From an uncultured Aquimonas sp. (GTDB lineage: Bacteria; Pseudomonadota; Gammaproteobacteria; Xanthomonadales; Xanthomonadaceae): a stretch of 64,000 bases of DNA. Position numbers and translations under genes: made by a program. Shown piece after piece: positions 14,941 to 23,904 of this stretch. The notes under the pieces were generated by a model. The model saw nothing but the letters and a program-made list of their open reading frames with translations, was not told the origin of the DNA and searched no databases. Position 1 is the first letter of the stretch; each line of letters opens with the position of its first letter. Location of the stretch: NCBI RefSeq assembly GCF_937888285.1, contig NZ_CALART010000090.1:1-64000 (forward strand), read 5' to 3'.

Positions 14941-17900
14941 ATGCTCAATCGCGACATCTACCTGAAAGATCCTTCGACTCGGCGCCTGATCAACCAGGGC
15001 GTAGCCACCGTCAATGACGACCGCACCCAGCCGGCCTTGGAGGTGCTGCGCTACGAGCTTGAAACCTTCGTCTGCGACGGCCAGTACGAGAAGGGCCTGC
15101 GCGACATTCTCGAAACCTTCCTGAGCAATGCAGAAAAGCCGCATCAGCCCGGCGTGTGGATTAGCGGCTTCTTCGGCTCGGGCAAATCGCATCTGGTGAA
15201 GATGATGCGCGCACTCTGGCAGGACGACCCCTTCCCGGATGGCGCCACCCCGCGCGGCCTGGCAGAGCTGCCCAGCAGCGTGCGCGACCTGCTCACCGAA
15301 CTCAGCCGCAAGGCGCGCGCCCACGGTGGCCTGCATGCAGCCTCCGGCACGCTGGGCGCCGGCGCCAGCGGCAGCGTGCGCCTTGCGCTGCTGCGCATTC
15401 TCTTCAAGTCGGCCGGGCTGCCCGAGCAATACCCGGTCGCGCGCTTCGTAATGTGGCTGAAGAAGGAAGGCCAGCTCGATGCGGTCCGCAAGGCGGTGGA
15501 GGCCGCGGGCTACGACTGGCAGGAAGAGCTCGACAACTTCTATGTCGCCGATGGCATCGCCGATGCGCTGATCCAAGTCTGGCCGCAACGCTTCAGCTCG
15601 CGCGCCGCCTGCGTTGAGGCGCTGACGCATATGTTCCCGAGCGTGCGCGATGTCTCCAGCGACGAGATGATCAAGGCGATTCGCGACGCGCTCACCGTCG
15701 ATGGCAAGTTCCCGCTGACCTTGGTGGTGCTCGACGAAGTGCAGCAATACATCGGCACCGACACCCAGCGCTCCATGGACGTGCAGGAAACCGTCGAAGC
15801 CTGCTCGAAGAGCATCGGCGGCAAGCTGCTGTTTGTCGGCACCGGGCAAACCGCTGTCACCGGCACCGCAAACCTCGCGCGGCTGCAGGGCCGTTTCACC
15901 GTGCGCGTCGAACTATCGGACAGCGATGTCGATGCAGTGATCCGCAAGGTCGTCCTGGCCAAGAAGCCGGAGACCATGCCGACGATTGCCGCACGCCTGC
16001 AGGACAACCTGGGCGAGATCTCGCGGCATCTTGCCGGCAGCACCCTGGCGCACAAGCAGACCGATATCGCATTGTTCGCGCAGGACTATCCCCTGCTGCC
16101 GGTGCGGCGGCGCTTCTGGGAGGCCGCGCTGAAGGTGCTGGACCAAACCGGCACGGCCGCGCAGCTGCGCAACCAGCTCTCGGTGGTACACAAAGTCATC
16201 CAGACCAATCTCGATCGGCCGCTGGGCTCGGTGGTGCCGGCCGACTACATCTACTTCGACAGCGCCGAGAACCTGCTGCAGTCCCGCCTGCTGCCGCGCA
16301 AGCTGTTTGAGAAAACCAGTCTGTGGGTTCAGGGCAGCGCAGACGAGCGCCTGCTGGCCCGCGCCTGCGCCCTGATCTTTCTGGTTAACAAGGTGGCGGC
16401 GGTCAACCCCGAGCTGGGTCTGCGCGCCACGATCGACACGCTGGCCGATCTGCTGGTGGAAGACCTACCGACCGGGTCCAGCGCCCTGCGCAGCCAGCTG
16501 CCGCAGCTGCTGAAGGGCTGTGAGCTGCTGATCCAGGTGGGCGAGGAGTACCGCATCCAGACCGATGAAAGCGCGGCCTGGAACGACAGCTTCATGGCCC
16601 AGCGCGGGTTGCTGGCCAACCAGCCGCACAGCCTGGAGCACGAGCGCGACACCCGCATCCGCAAGCTCTTCGGCGAGACCGTGCGCAAGCTGCGTTTGGA
16701 ACAGGGTGACGCCAAGGTGCCGCGCGAGGCCCTGCCCCTGTTCGACGCCAATCTGCCCAAGGACGCGGATCAGCGCATCTATCTCTGGGTGCGCGATGGC
16801 TGGAGCAGCGACGACAACACCATCAAGGCCGACGCGCGTCAGGCTGGCAGCGATTCCCCCACCGTCTTCGTGTTCCTGCCCAAGCGCCACGGCGATGACC
16901 TGCGCCAGCAGCTGATGGAGTACAAGGCCGCCCGCAATACCATCGACGAGCGCGGCACGCCCGGGCCCACGGCACCGGCGGACGTGCGCGAGGCCTACGA
17001 GGCCATGCACACCACCCTGCGCAATGCCGACCAACGCATCCAGGCCATCCTGCGCGACTGCTTCAGCGATGCTCGCGTGTTCCAGGGCGGCGGCGCCGAA
17101 GTGCTGGCCAGCGATCTGCAGGCCATGGTGCTGGAGGCGGTGGAGAACGCCCTGCATCGGCTCTACCCGCAGTTCGGCGCTGCCGACCACGCGGGCTGGG
17201 CCAAGGTCTATGAGCGCGCCAAGCAGGGTGCGCCCGATGCTCTGAAGGCCGTCGGCGATGAGGGCGAAGTCGACAAGAACCCGGTGTGCAAGGCCGTGCT
17301 CGGCTTCATCGCCGGTGGCAAGAGCGGCGCTGAGCTGCGCGCGCGTTTCGAGTCCGCGCCCTACGGCTGGTCGGGTGATGCCATCGACGGCGCACTGTTC
17401 GCCCTGCTGGCCGCGGGCAGCGTCCGCGCCCAGGACGAGCGCGGCCAGCCGGTCGACTTCAAGAGCATGGATCGCAAGGCCATTGGCAAGACCCACTACC
17501 GGGTCGAGGCCACCACCATCTCCACCCCGCAGCGCATCCAGATCCGCAAGCTGATGCAGGCGCTGAGCCTCGTGGCCAAACCCAATGAAGAGTTGGCCAG
17601 CGTTCCGGCGTTCTTGGAAGGGCTGCGTGCGCTGATTGAGCACGCCGGTGGCGAAGCACCGCAGCCCGCGCGCCCGGATGCTGGCTTTCTGGATGATCTG
17701 CGCCGCAGCCTGGGTAACGAACAGCTGCTGGCCCTCTACAACCAGCGCGAAACCCTGGAAGCCGACATCCGCGACTGGCAGGCCCGCGCTGAGAAAATCC
17801 AGGCGCGCTTGAAGCCCTGGCAGCGCCTGAAGCAGCTGGCTCAGCACGCCGTGGCGCTTGAGCACACCGCTGCCCTGCGCGCCCAGGTGCAGGCCATTGA

Positions 17901-18387
17901 GGACAGCCGCCAGCTGCTGGCCGAGCCCGACCCCGTGCCCACACTCAGCCAGGCCCTGGCCCAAGCCCTGCGCGAGCAGCTGAAGCAGGCCGAGACGCGC
18001 TATGCCGAGCAGCACGCCGCCGGCCTGGCCCTGCTGAAGGCCGATACGCACTGGGGCTCGCTGGAGCCCGAGCAGCGCAACCAGCTGCTGGCCGCGCAGA
18101 AGCTGACCCTGGCCGATGCGCCGCAGATCAAGCTGCAGTCGGTGGATGACGTGCTGGACAGCCTGCAGGCGCATCCCCTGCCCGGCCTGACTGACCGCAT
18201 CGCCGCCATGCCTGGCCGCTTCGCCCAGATTCTGGAAGAGGCGGCCCTGCTCTGCGAGCCCAAGGTGCAGTTCGTTGATCTGGGCAAACCCACCCTGCAA
18301 ACCGCAGCCGAAGTCGATGCCTGGGCCACGGAGGCCGCCGACAAGCTCAAGGCCGCCCTGGCCCACGGCCCCGTGCGCCCGCGCTGA
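14941..18387 (+). CDS. brxC: BREX protein BrxC, large P-loop ATPase
   Basis: This 1148-residue ATPase of the BREX core has a Walker A of GFFGSGKS at residues 76-83 and a Walker B of LVVLDE ending at Asp265-Glu266, within an ORC/Cdc6-like AAA+ N-terminal half. Near residues 930-1040, helices rich in glutamate, glutamine, arginine and alanine (QRLKQLAQHAVALEHT and neighbours) suggest a coiled coil. BrxC (PglY-like) is essential for BREX restriction and methylation, and is thought to remodel the complex on DNA using ATP. The length fits type 1 BrxC (about 1100-1250). It lies 11 bases before pglX, so transcription is shared. Confidence 0.95.
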   Translation: MLNRDIYLKDPSTRRLINQGVATVNDDRTQPALEVLRYELETFVCDGQYEKGLRDILETFLSNAEKPHQPGVWISGFFGSGKSHLVKMMRALWQDDPFPDGATPRGLAELPSSVRDLLTELSRKARAHGGLHAASGTLGAGASGSVRLALLRILFKSAGLPEQYPVARFVMWLKKEGQLDAVRKAVEAAGYDWQEELDNFYVADGIADALIQVWPQRFSSRAACVEALTHMFPSVRDVSSDEMIKAIRDALTVDGKFPLTLVVLDEVQQYIGTDTQRSMDVQETVEACSKSIGGKLLFVGTGQTAVTGTANLARLQGRFTVRVELSDSDVDAVIRKVVLAKKPETMPTIAARLQDNLGEISRHLAGSTLAHKQTDIALFAQDYPLLPVRRRFWEAALKVLDQTGTAAQLRNQLSVVHKVIQTNLDRPLGSVVPADYIYFDSAENLLQSRLLPRKLFEKTSLWVQGSADERLLARACALIFLVNKVAAVNPELGLRATIDTLADLLVEDLPTGSSALRSQLPQLLKGCELLIQVGEEYRIQTDESAAWNDSFMAQRGLLANQPHSLEHERDTRIRKLFGETVRKLRLEQGDAKVPREALPLFDANLPKDADQRIYLWVRDGWSSDDNTIKADARQAGSDSPTVFVFLPKRHGDDLRQQLMEYKAARNTIDERGTPGPTAPADVREAYEAMHTTLRNADQRIQAILRDCFSDARVFQGGGAEVLASDLQAMVLEAVENALHRLYPQFGAADHAGWAKVYERAKQGAPDALKAVGDEGEVDKNPVCKAVLGFIAGGKSGAELRARFESAPYGWSGDAIDGALFALLAAGSVRAQDERGQPVDFKSMDRKAIGKTHYRVEATTISTPQRIQIRKLMQALSLVAKPNEELASVPAFLEGLRALIEHAGGEAPQPARPDAGFLDDLRRSLGNEQLLALYNQRETLEADIRDWQARAEKIQARLKPWQRLKQLAQHAVALEHTAALRAQVQAIEDSRQLLAEPDPVPTLSQALAQALREQLKQAETRYAEQHAAGLALLKADTHWGSLEPEQRNQLLAAQKLTLADAPQIKLQSVDDVLDSLQAHPLPGLTDRIAAMPGRFAQILEEAALLCEPKVQFVDLGKPTLQTAAEVDAWATEAADKLKAALAHGPVRPR

Positions 18388-18398
18388 AGGATCACTCC

Positions 18399-21300
18399 AT
18401 GCACGCACTCGAACGCAGCCTGCGCAGCCGGCTGGAATCCGCCGTCAAGCGTGCCCGTACGCTGGCCGAAGCCGGCGCGCGCGCCACGCTGGATGAGCTG
18501 GGCGTGGCCGAAACCAGCCCGCCGCCGCACCTCAGCGACGCCCGCCGCGAGCTGCGCAAGCGCCTGCGCGCGCATGGCCGCCAGCTGGGCGACAGCTTGA
18601 ACGGCGGGTCTGTGCAGACCATGGAGCGCCTGGTTGAAGAAGTCGCCTACGAGCACTGGCACCGCATGCTGTTCGCGCGCTATCTGGCCGAGAACCAGCT
18701 GCTGATGTATCCGGACCCCGCCGGCCCGGTGCCGGTCAGCCTCGAAGAATGCAGCGAGCTGGCCGCCGACGAAGGGGCCGCCAACGGTTGGGAGCTGGCC
18801 GCGCGCTATGCCGCGCAGATGCTGCCGCAGATCTTCCGCGTCGATTCGCCGGTGTTCGCGCTCAAGCTGCCGGCCAACCACCAGCTGCCGCTAGAAGCCC
18901 TGCTGGCCGAACTGCCGCGTGATGTGTTCACCGCCTCCGACAGCCTGGGCTGGGTGTACCAGTTCTGGCAGGCCGACAACAAAGACCGCATCAACCGCGC
19001 TGAAGTGAAGATCGGCGCGCGCGAGCTGCCGGCCGTCACCCAGCTGTTCACCGAGCCCTACATGGTGGCCTTCCTGCTCGACAACGCGCTGGGCGCCTGG
19101 TGGGCATCGCGGCGGCTGAGCGAAGACGACCTGCGCCACGCGCCGGATGAAGCCACCCTGCGCCGCAAGGCCAGCCTGCCCGGCGTATCGCTGAGCTACC
19201 TGCGCTTTGTGCGCGAAACCGGCGCCGACGGCATCGAGCGCTGGGCGCCAGCGGCCGGTACGTTCCCCGGCTGGCCGCAGCACCTCTCCGAGCTGAAGTG
19301 CCTGGACCCCTGCTGCGGCTCCGGCCACTTCCTGGTCAGCCTGCTGCTGATGCTCACGCCACTGCGGATGGAGATGGAGGGGCTCGATGCCCTCGCGGCG
19401 GTGGACTCCGTGCTGCGCGACAACCTGCACGGCCTGGAGCTGGACCCGCGCTGCGTCGAGATCGCCGCCTTTGCGCTGGCGCTCACGGCATGGAGCTATC
19501 CCGAGGCCGGCGGCTTTCGGCGGCTGCCGGAGATTCAGGTCGCGTGTTCCGGCCTGTCGGTCAGCGTGGCCAAGGAGGAGTGGAAGGCCCTGGCCCGCGA
19601 AGGCGGCCTGGGCGGCAAGAACCTCGCGATCGCGATGGACTGGCTGCACGACACCTTCCGCGATGCGCCGGTGCTGGGCAGCTTGATCGATCCGAGCAAG
19701 TCGGATGCGGCCAAGATCGTGGCCTGGGATGATCTGTCGGCGGCGCTGCAGCGGGCGCTGGCGGCGGAGAGCACGACCGAGCAGCACGAGGTGGCGGTAG
19801 TGGCGCAGGGACTGGCCAAGGCGGCGACCTTGCTCTCGCAGCGCTACAGCTGGGTGGTGACCAATGTGCCCTACTTGGCGCGTGGCAAGCAGGATGAGCG
19901 ATTGCGTCTTTTTTGCGAGCAGGAGCACTCAGTCGCCAAAAATGATTTGTCCACGGTCTTCCTCGATCGCTGCCTAGACTTCTGCCATGAAGGGGGCACA
20001 GCTAGTGTGACTCTCCCTCAGAACTGGCTATTTCTGACGACCTATCGCGCCTTTCGCGAGCAATTACTTCGGACAGCGGAATTCAATGCGACTGCGCTAT
20101 TGGGGGCGAGAAGCTTTCGAACTCCGATGTTTGACTTCAATGTACAGCTATTAACGCTGAGCAAGTCATCAAGTCCTTTCGACCTAGGCCACAGCTTGGG
20201 GGCGACTGCGTGCAAACGCGTGAGCAATGAAATTCGAGGGGTAGACGTAGGCAAGTACCAGAGTGCGGACGAAAAACAAGAAGCGCTTGCATCGACACCA
20301 CTTCTGTCTGCAAGAGTGATCGAATTGCTCGAGTCTCCAGGCACCAGGATTGGTTTCTCTGGCGCAACATCTAAGGGTCTCCTTAAAGATGTAGCTTCGA
20401 GCAACCTTGGCATCTGTACCGGTGACTTCTCCCGCTTTGGAAGGACATTCTGGGAAGTGGAGTGCGGCAATGGCCGCTGGTCGTTCTTGCAATCTTCGGT
20501 GAGTGAAGCGTTGCATTACGGGGGAAGGTCTTCCGTTCTTTTTTGGGATGGCGGCTGCGAAGGGGAGTTCATTGGTTTTTTGAAAGCAAGGCTTGGCGAA
20601 AACGGAATTAATGCCTGGGTTCGCGGGCATGGTGCTTGGGGCAAGAAGGGCGTTGTCATTACGGCAACTGGAAGGCTTCCTTCTACGATTTATACGGGCG
20701 AGCTGTTTGACAATAACGTCAGTGTAGTTTGTTCGGATGACTCGAGCTTGCTGGCTGGACTGTGGAATTATGTCTCTGGTCAAGATTTTTATGACCAAGT
20801 CCGAGCGTTTAATCAGCAGTTGAAGATAACCGACCAAAGCTTCGTCGAGGTCCCTTACAGCCGGGACTTGACAGATATCGGAAACGAGATTTTTCCAAAA
20901 GGAATACCTTCTCCATATTCCGACGACCCCACCCAGTGGATCTTCCACGGCCACCCCTGCGGCTCCGTCGTCTGGGACGAATCCGCCAAGTGGACCGTCT
21001 ACGGCCCGCTTCGTGTCGAGGCAAACGTGCTGCAGATCGCCGTCGCCCGCCTGCTCGGCTACCGCTGGCCCGCCGAGCTCGATGCCGGGATGGAGCTGGC
21101 CGCCGAGCAGCGCGATTGGGTGAACCGATGCACAGGGCTGACGCCGCTGGCCGATGAGGACGGCATCGTCTGCATCCCACCGGTGCGCGGCGAGCCCGCC
21201 GCCGACAGCCGCCTGCGCGATCTGCTGGCCGCGGCCTACGGCAGTGAGTGGTCCGGCAGCATCGAGGCCCGCCTGCTGGCCAGCGCCGAGTTTGCCGGAA

Positions 21301-21893
21301 AGTCACTGGAGGCTTGGCTGCGCGAGGGCTTCTTCGCCCAGCACTGCGCCCTGTTCCAGCAGCGCCCCTTCATCTGGCAGGTCTGGGACGGCCTGCGCGA
21401 CGGCTTCTCGGTGCTGCTGAACTACCACCAGCTCGACACCAAGCGCCTGGAAACCCTGATCTACACCTACCTCGGCGACTGGATCAGCCGCCAGAAGCAG
21501 GACATCGCCGCCGGCATCGACGGCGCCCAGGAAAAACTCGCCGCCGCCGAAGTGCTCAAAGCCCGCCTGGAGCTGATCCTGAAGGGCGAGCAGCCCCACG
21601 ACATCTTCGTGCGCTGGAAGCCGCTGGCCGAACAGCCCATCGGCTGGGCGCCCGACTTGAACGATGGCGTGCGCCTGAACATCCGCCCCTTCCTGAGCGT
21701 GCCCGACATCCGCAAGAAGGGCGCTGGCGTGCTGCGCGACAAGCCCAACCTCCACTGGAAGAAGGACCGCGGCACCGACGTCGAATCCGCTCCCTGGTAC
21801 CACCTCGGCTCGGCCTACGGCGGCAAGGAAGGCGACCGCATCAACGAGCATCACCTGAGCCTGGCTGAAAAGCAGGCGGCCCGGAACGGGTAG
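18399..21893 (+). CDS. pglX: BREX adenine-specific DNA methyltransferase PglX
   Basis: This 1164-residue N6-adenine methyltransferase marks host DNA for BREX self-recognition. Motif I (SAM binding) is DPCCGSGHF at residues 303-311. Catalytic motif IV reads N-V-P-Y at 489-492, where most relatives have NPPY. The N-terminal 300 residues are helical; the C-terminal half after motif IV carries the target recognition region. DNA from about 19,905 to 20,925 (residues about 503-842) is clearly lower in GC (40-52% in lines I counted) and has different codon use from both flanks, suggesting exchange of the specificity segment. The gene starts 11 bases after brxC. Confidence 0.95.
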   Translation: MHALERSLRSRLESAVKRARTLAEAGARATLDELGVAETSPPPHLSDARRELRKRLRAHGRQLGDSLNGGSVQTMERLVEEVAYEHWHRMLFARYLAENQLLMYPDPAGPVPVSLEECSELAADEGAANGWELAARYAAQMLPQIFRVDSPVFALKLPANHQLPLEALLAELPRDVFTASDSLGWVYQFWQADNKDRINRAEVKIGARELPAVTQLFTEPYMVAFLLDNALGAWWASRRLSEDDLRHAPDEATLRRKASLPGVSLSYLRFVRETGADGIERWAPAAGTFPGWPQHLSELKCLDPCCGSGHFLVSLLLMLTPLRMEMEGLDALAAVDSVLRDNLHGLELDPRCVEIAAFALALTAWSYPEAGGFRRLPEIQVACSGLSVSVAKEEWKALAREGGLGGKNLAIAMDWLHDTFRDAPVLGSLIDPSKSDAAKIVAWDDLSAALQRALAAESTTEQHEVAVVAQGLAKAATLLSQRYSWVVTNVPYLARGKQDERLRLFCEQEHSVAKNDLSTVFLDRCLDFCHEGGTASVTLPQNWLFLTTYRAFREQLLRTAEFNATALLGARSFRTPMFDFNVQLLTLSKSSSPFDLGHSLGATACKRVSNEIRGVDVGKYQSADEKQEALASTPLLSARVIELLESPGTRIGFSGATSKGLLKDVASSNLGICTGDFSRFGRTFWEVECGNGRWSFLQSSVSEALHYGGRSSVLFWDGGCEGEFIGFLKARLGENGINAWVRGHGAWGKKGVVITATGRLPSTIYTGELFDNNVSVVCSDDSSLLAGLWNYVSGQDFYDQVRAFNQQLKITDQSFVEVPYSRDLTDIGNEIFPKGIPSPYSDDPTQWIFHGHPCGSVVWDESAKWTVYGPLRVEANVLQIAVARLLGYRWPAELDAGMELAAEQRDWVNRCTGLTPLADEDGIVCIPPVRGEPAADSRLRDLLAAAYGSEWSGSIEARLLASAEFAGKSLEAWLREGFFAQHCALFQQRPFIWQVWDGLRDGFSVLLNYHQLDTKRLETLIYTYLGDWISRQKQDIAAGIDGAQEKLAAAEVLKARLELILKGEQPHDIFVRWKPLAEQPIGWAPDLNDGVRLNIRPFLSVPDIRKKGAGVLRDKPNLHWKKDRGTDVESAPWYHLGSAYGGKEGDRINEHHLSLAEKQAARNG

Positions 21894-21902
21894 GATCGCG
21901 CC

Positions 21903-23195
21903 ATGATCGAAGAGCTCTCCCTACGCAACGTCGGCCCCGCCCCCGCGATGCAGCTGCGCTTCGCCAAGCGGCTGAACCTGCTGACTGGCGACAACGGACT
22001 GGGCAAGAGCTTCTTGCTCGACATCGCCTGGTGGGCTATGACGCGGCGCTGGCCGGGTGAGTTGAATCGACGTTTGCCGACGGGTCTGCCCGCGAAGCCT
22101 CAGCCCGGCAAGTCGGGATCAATTTCCTTTTCGGTGACGGGCAAGTCCAAACCGAAGGCCTACGAGAGCACCTTCGACCGCAAGCTTCAGTCATGGACAG
22201 GGGCAGTCGGTCGACCCTTGAACCCTGGTCTGGTGCTCTACGCCCAGGCGGACGGCGGATTTGCAGCTTGGGACCCAGCGCGCAATTACTGGCGCAGCAA
22301 AGGCACCGGTGACGTTCCAGATCGCCCGCCGGCCTACGTGTTCTCCACCCAGGAAATCTGGGATGGCCTGAGAGACAACGACCGCGGCTTGCTTTGCAAC
22401 GGCCTGATATCAGACTGGGCGGGGTGGCAGAAGGAACGCGGCGTGGCCTACAAGCGTCTGTGTGCTGTGCTGGCCGCGCTGTCTCCTTCAGAAGCCGAAG
22501 TGATCAAGCCGGGCGACTTGATGCGCATCAGCCTGGACGACGCCCGCGACATCCCGACCGTTCGCATGCCGTACGGACAGGATGTACCCGTGCTGCATGC
22601 CTCGGCTGGCATCCGCCGCATCCTGGCCCTGGCCTACCTGCTGGTGTGGACTTGGGAAGAGCACCTCAAGGCAGCCGCGCTCATAGGCGAGGATGCAGCC
22701 CCTCAGGTCACGTTTCTCATCGACGAGATCGAATGCCACCTGCACCCCAAGTGGCAGCGTCGCATTGTCGGCGCGCTGCTTGAGGTGATGCAGTCGCTGG
22801 CGCAGGAGGCCAGCGTGCAAGTGATCGCGGCAACGCATTCGCCGCTGGTGATGGCCTCCGTCGAACCGATCTTCGATGCAGCACAAGACGCCTGGTTTGA
22901 TCTCGATTTTGAACTGGTCGGCGAGCAGCACCAGGTCGTTCTGCGACAGCGCCCGTTCGAGCTGCTCGGCGACGCCGATCGCTGGTTGACCAGCGAAGCC
23001 TTTGACCTACAGAGCTCAAGGTCGATCGAAACCGAGGAGCTCTTGCACGAGGCCGCTGCGCTGCTGGAGGCCGAATCGCCAGATCCCGATCGGGTCAAGC
23101 AGATGAACCACAAGTTGGTGCAGGCCTTGTCCCCGACGGACGACTTTTTGTTCAACTGGCGCTACATCGGCCGCACCAAGGGATGGTTGGCGTGA
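21903..23195 (+). CDS. ABC-type AAA ATPase (AAA_15/21, OLD/PtuA/AriA-like) embedded in BREX
   Basis: This 430-residue ATPase starts with the RecF/SMC-type strand EELSLRNVGP and has Walker A GDNGLGKS (residues 29-36). A signature-like ASAGIRRILALAYLL lies near 238-252, Walker B is TFLIDE with Asp274-Glu275, and an H-loop ATHSP has His312. There is no long coiled coil. This domain set is that of the sensor ATPases of Septu (PtuA), PARIS (AriA) and OLD systems. It is followed, with overlapping reading frames, by an HNH-like nuclease gene, the PtuA-PtuB arrangement. Start is 9 bases after pglX, so it is transcribed with BREX. It likely senses phage activity and controls the nuclease (inference). 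Confidence 0.85.
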   Translation: MIEELSLRNVGPAPAMQLRFAKRLNLLTGDNGLGKSFLLDIAWWAMTRRWPGELNRRLPTGLPAKPQPGKSGSISFSVTGKSKPKAYESTFDRKLQSWTGAVGRPLNPGLVLYAQADGGFAAWDPARNYWRSKGTGDVPDRPPAYVFSTQEIWDGLRDNDRGLLCNGLISDWAGWQKERGVAYKRLCAVLAALSPSEAEVIKPGDLMRISLDDARDIPTVRMPYGQDVPVLHASAGIRRILALAYLLVWTWEEHLKAAALIGEDAAPQVTFLIDEIECHLHPKWQRRIVGALLEVMQSLAQEASVQVIAATHSPLVMASVEPIFDAAQDAWFDLDFELVGEQHQVVLRQRPFELLGDADRWLTSEAFDLQSSRSIETEELLHEAAALLEAESPDPDRVKQMNHKLVQALSPTDDFLFNWRYIGRTKGWLA

Positions 23196-23800
23196 TCCCG
23201 GTGAGCTTGCAGCCCGAGCCCGCAGATTTCGATCGCAAGGTGCGACAGCCTGGCTTGGCCTGGCTGGCCGCCCAAGGCATCCCAAGCACTGGGCCTGCGC
23301 CGCAGAAGCCGCAGCTACGCGCGTTCTGGTCAGCGAGTAACAAGGCGCTTTGGGATGCCTACAAGGGCACCTGTGCCTACCTGGCCATTTATTTTGATTG
23401 GGACACGGGCGCCAGCTCGACAGATCACTTCATCCCGAAGTCGGTCGACGTCGGGCAGGCCTACGAGTGGGCCAACTATCGTCTGTCTTGCCTGGGCGCC
23501 AACCGCAACAAGAACAAGTTCGGCGATGTGTTCGACCCGATTGGAATGCCGCCGGACGCCTTTGAGCTCAATCTTCTGTCCGGCGAGATCAAGCCAGACC
23601 GAACCTTGGCCGCCCGGCACGGGCCAGCAGCCGTGGAACTCGCTGAGAAGACGATCAGTCGGCTGAAACTGGACAGCCCCGATCTCAACTCGATGCGCTC
23701 GCGCCACTTCCGTCAGTACCTGAGGAAGAAAGACGCAGACACCCTGCGCGATCTCTCACCCTTCGTGTATCACGAGGCGCTGCGCCAAGGGCTGTTGTAG
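23192..23800 (+). CDS. HNH-like nuclease partner (PtuB/TIGR02646-like, zinc cysteines incomplete)
   Basis: This protein of about 202 residues has an HNH-type core: a CAYLAIYF strand (Cys61), then STDHFIPKS (Asp78-His79, the likely general base), YEWANYRLSCLGANRNKNK with asparagines at 104 and 106, and a DPIGMPPDAFEL segment. The order matches PtuB-type HNH proteins, but the usual paired cysteines (CxxC on both sides) are reduced to one each (Cys61, Cys100). A structural zinc may therefore be absent. A GTGA start at 23192 overlaps the ATPase stop; an in-frame ATG lies at 23183. It should cleave DNA or RNA under control of the ATPase. It is the last gene before a 104-base gap. Confidence 0.75.
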   Translation: MIPVSLQPEPADFDRKVRQPGLAWLAAQGIPSTGPAPQKPQLRAFWSASNKALWDAYKGTCAYLAIYFDWDTGASSTDHFIPKSVDVGQAYEWANYRLSCLGANRNKNKFGDVFDPIGMPPDAFELNLLSGEIKPDRTLAARHGPAAVELAEKTISRLKLDSPDLNSMRSRHFRQYLRKKDADTLRDLSPFVYHEALRQGLL

Positions 23801-23854
23801 TCCAAGCCGTGCCACGCGAGTGCTTTCCTCACTTGTGTTCCAACAGCCATATTT

Positions 23855-23879
23855 ACACTAACAATTTGATTGTTAGTGT
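23855..23879. promoter_or_regulatory. 25-bp perfect palindromic operator and promoter of the regulator-nucleotidyltransferase pair
   Basis: Perfect 11-base arms, ACACTAACAAT and ATTGTTAGTGT, flank a TTG centre in the only sizeable gap of the BREX island, 26 bases before the regulator gene. A possible -35 (TTTACA, 23852-23857) and -10 (TAGTGT, 23874-23879), 16 bases apart, overlap the palindrome, so binding would block transcription. Autoregulation by the downstream winged-helix protein is the natural inference. The gap is AT-rich compared with its neighbours. Confidence 0.8.
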
Positions 23880-23904
23880 TTTCTAGCCGTGTTAGCCTGC
23901 GCCG

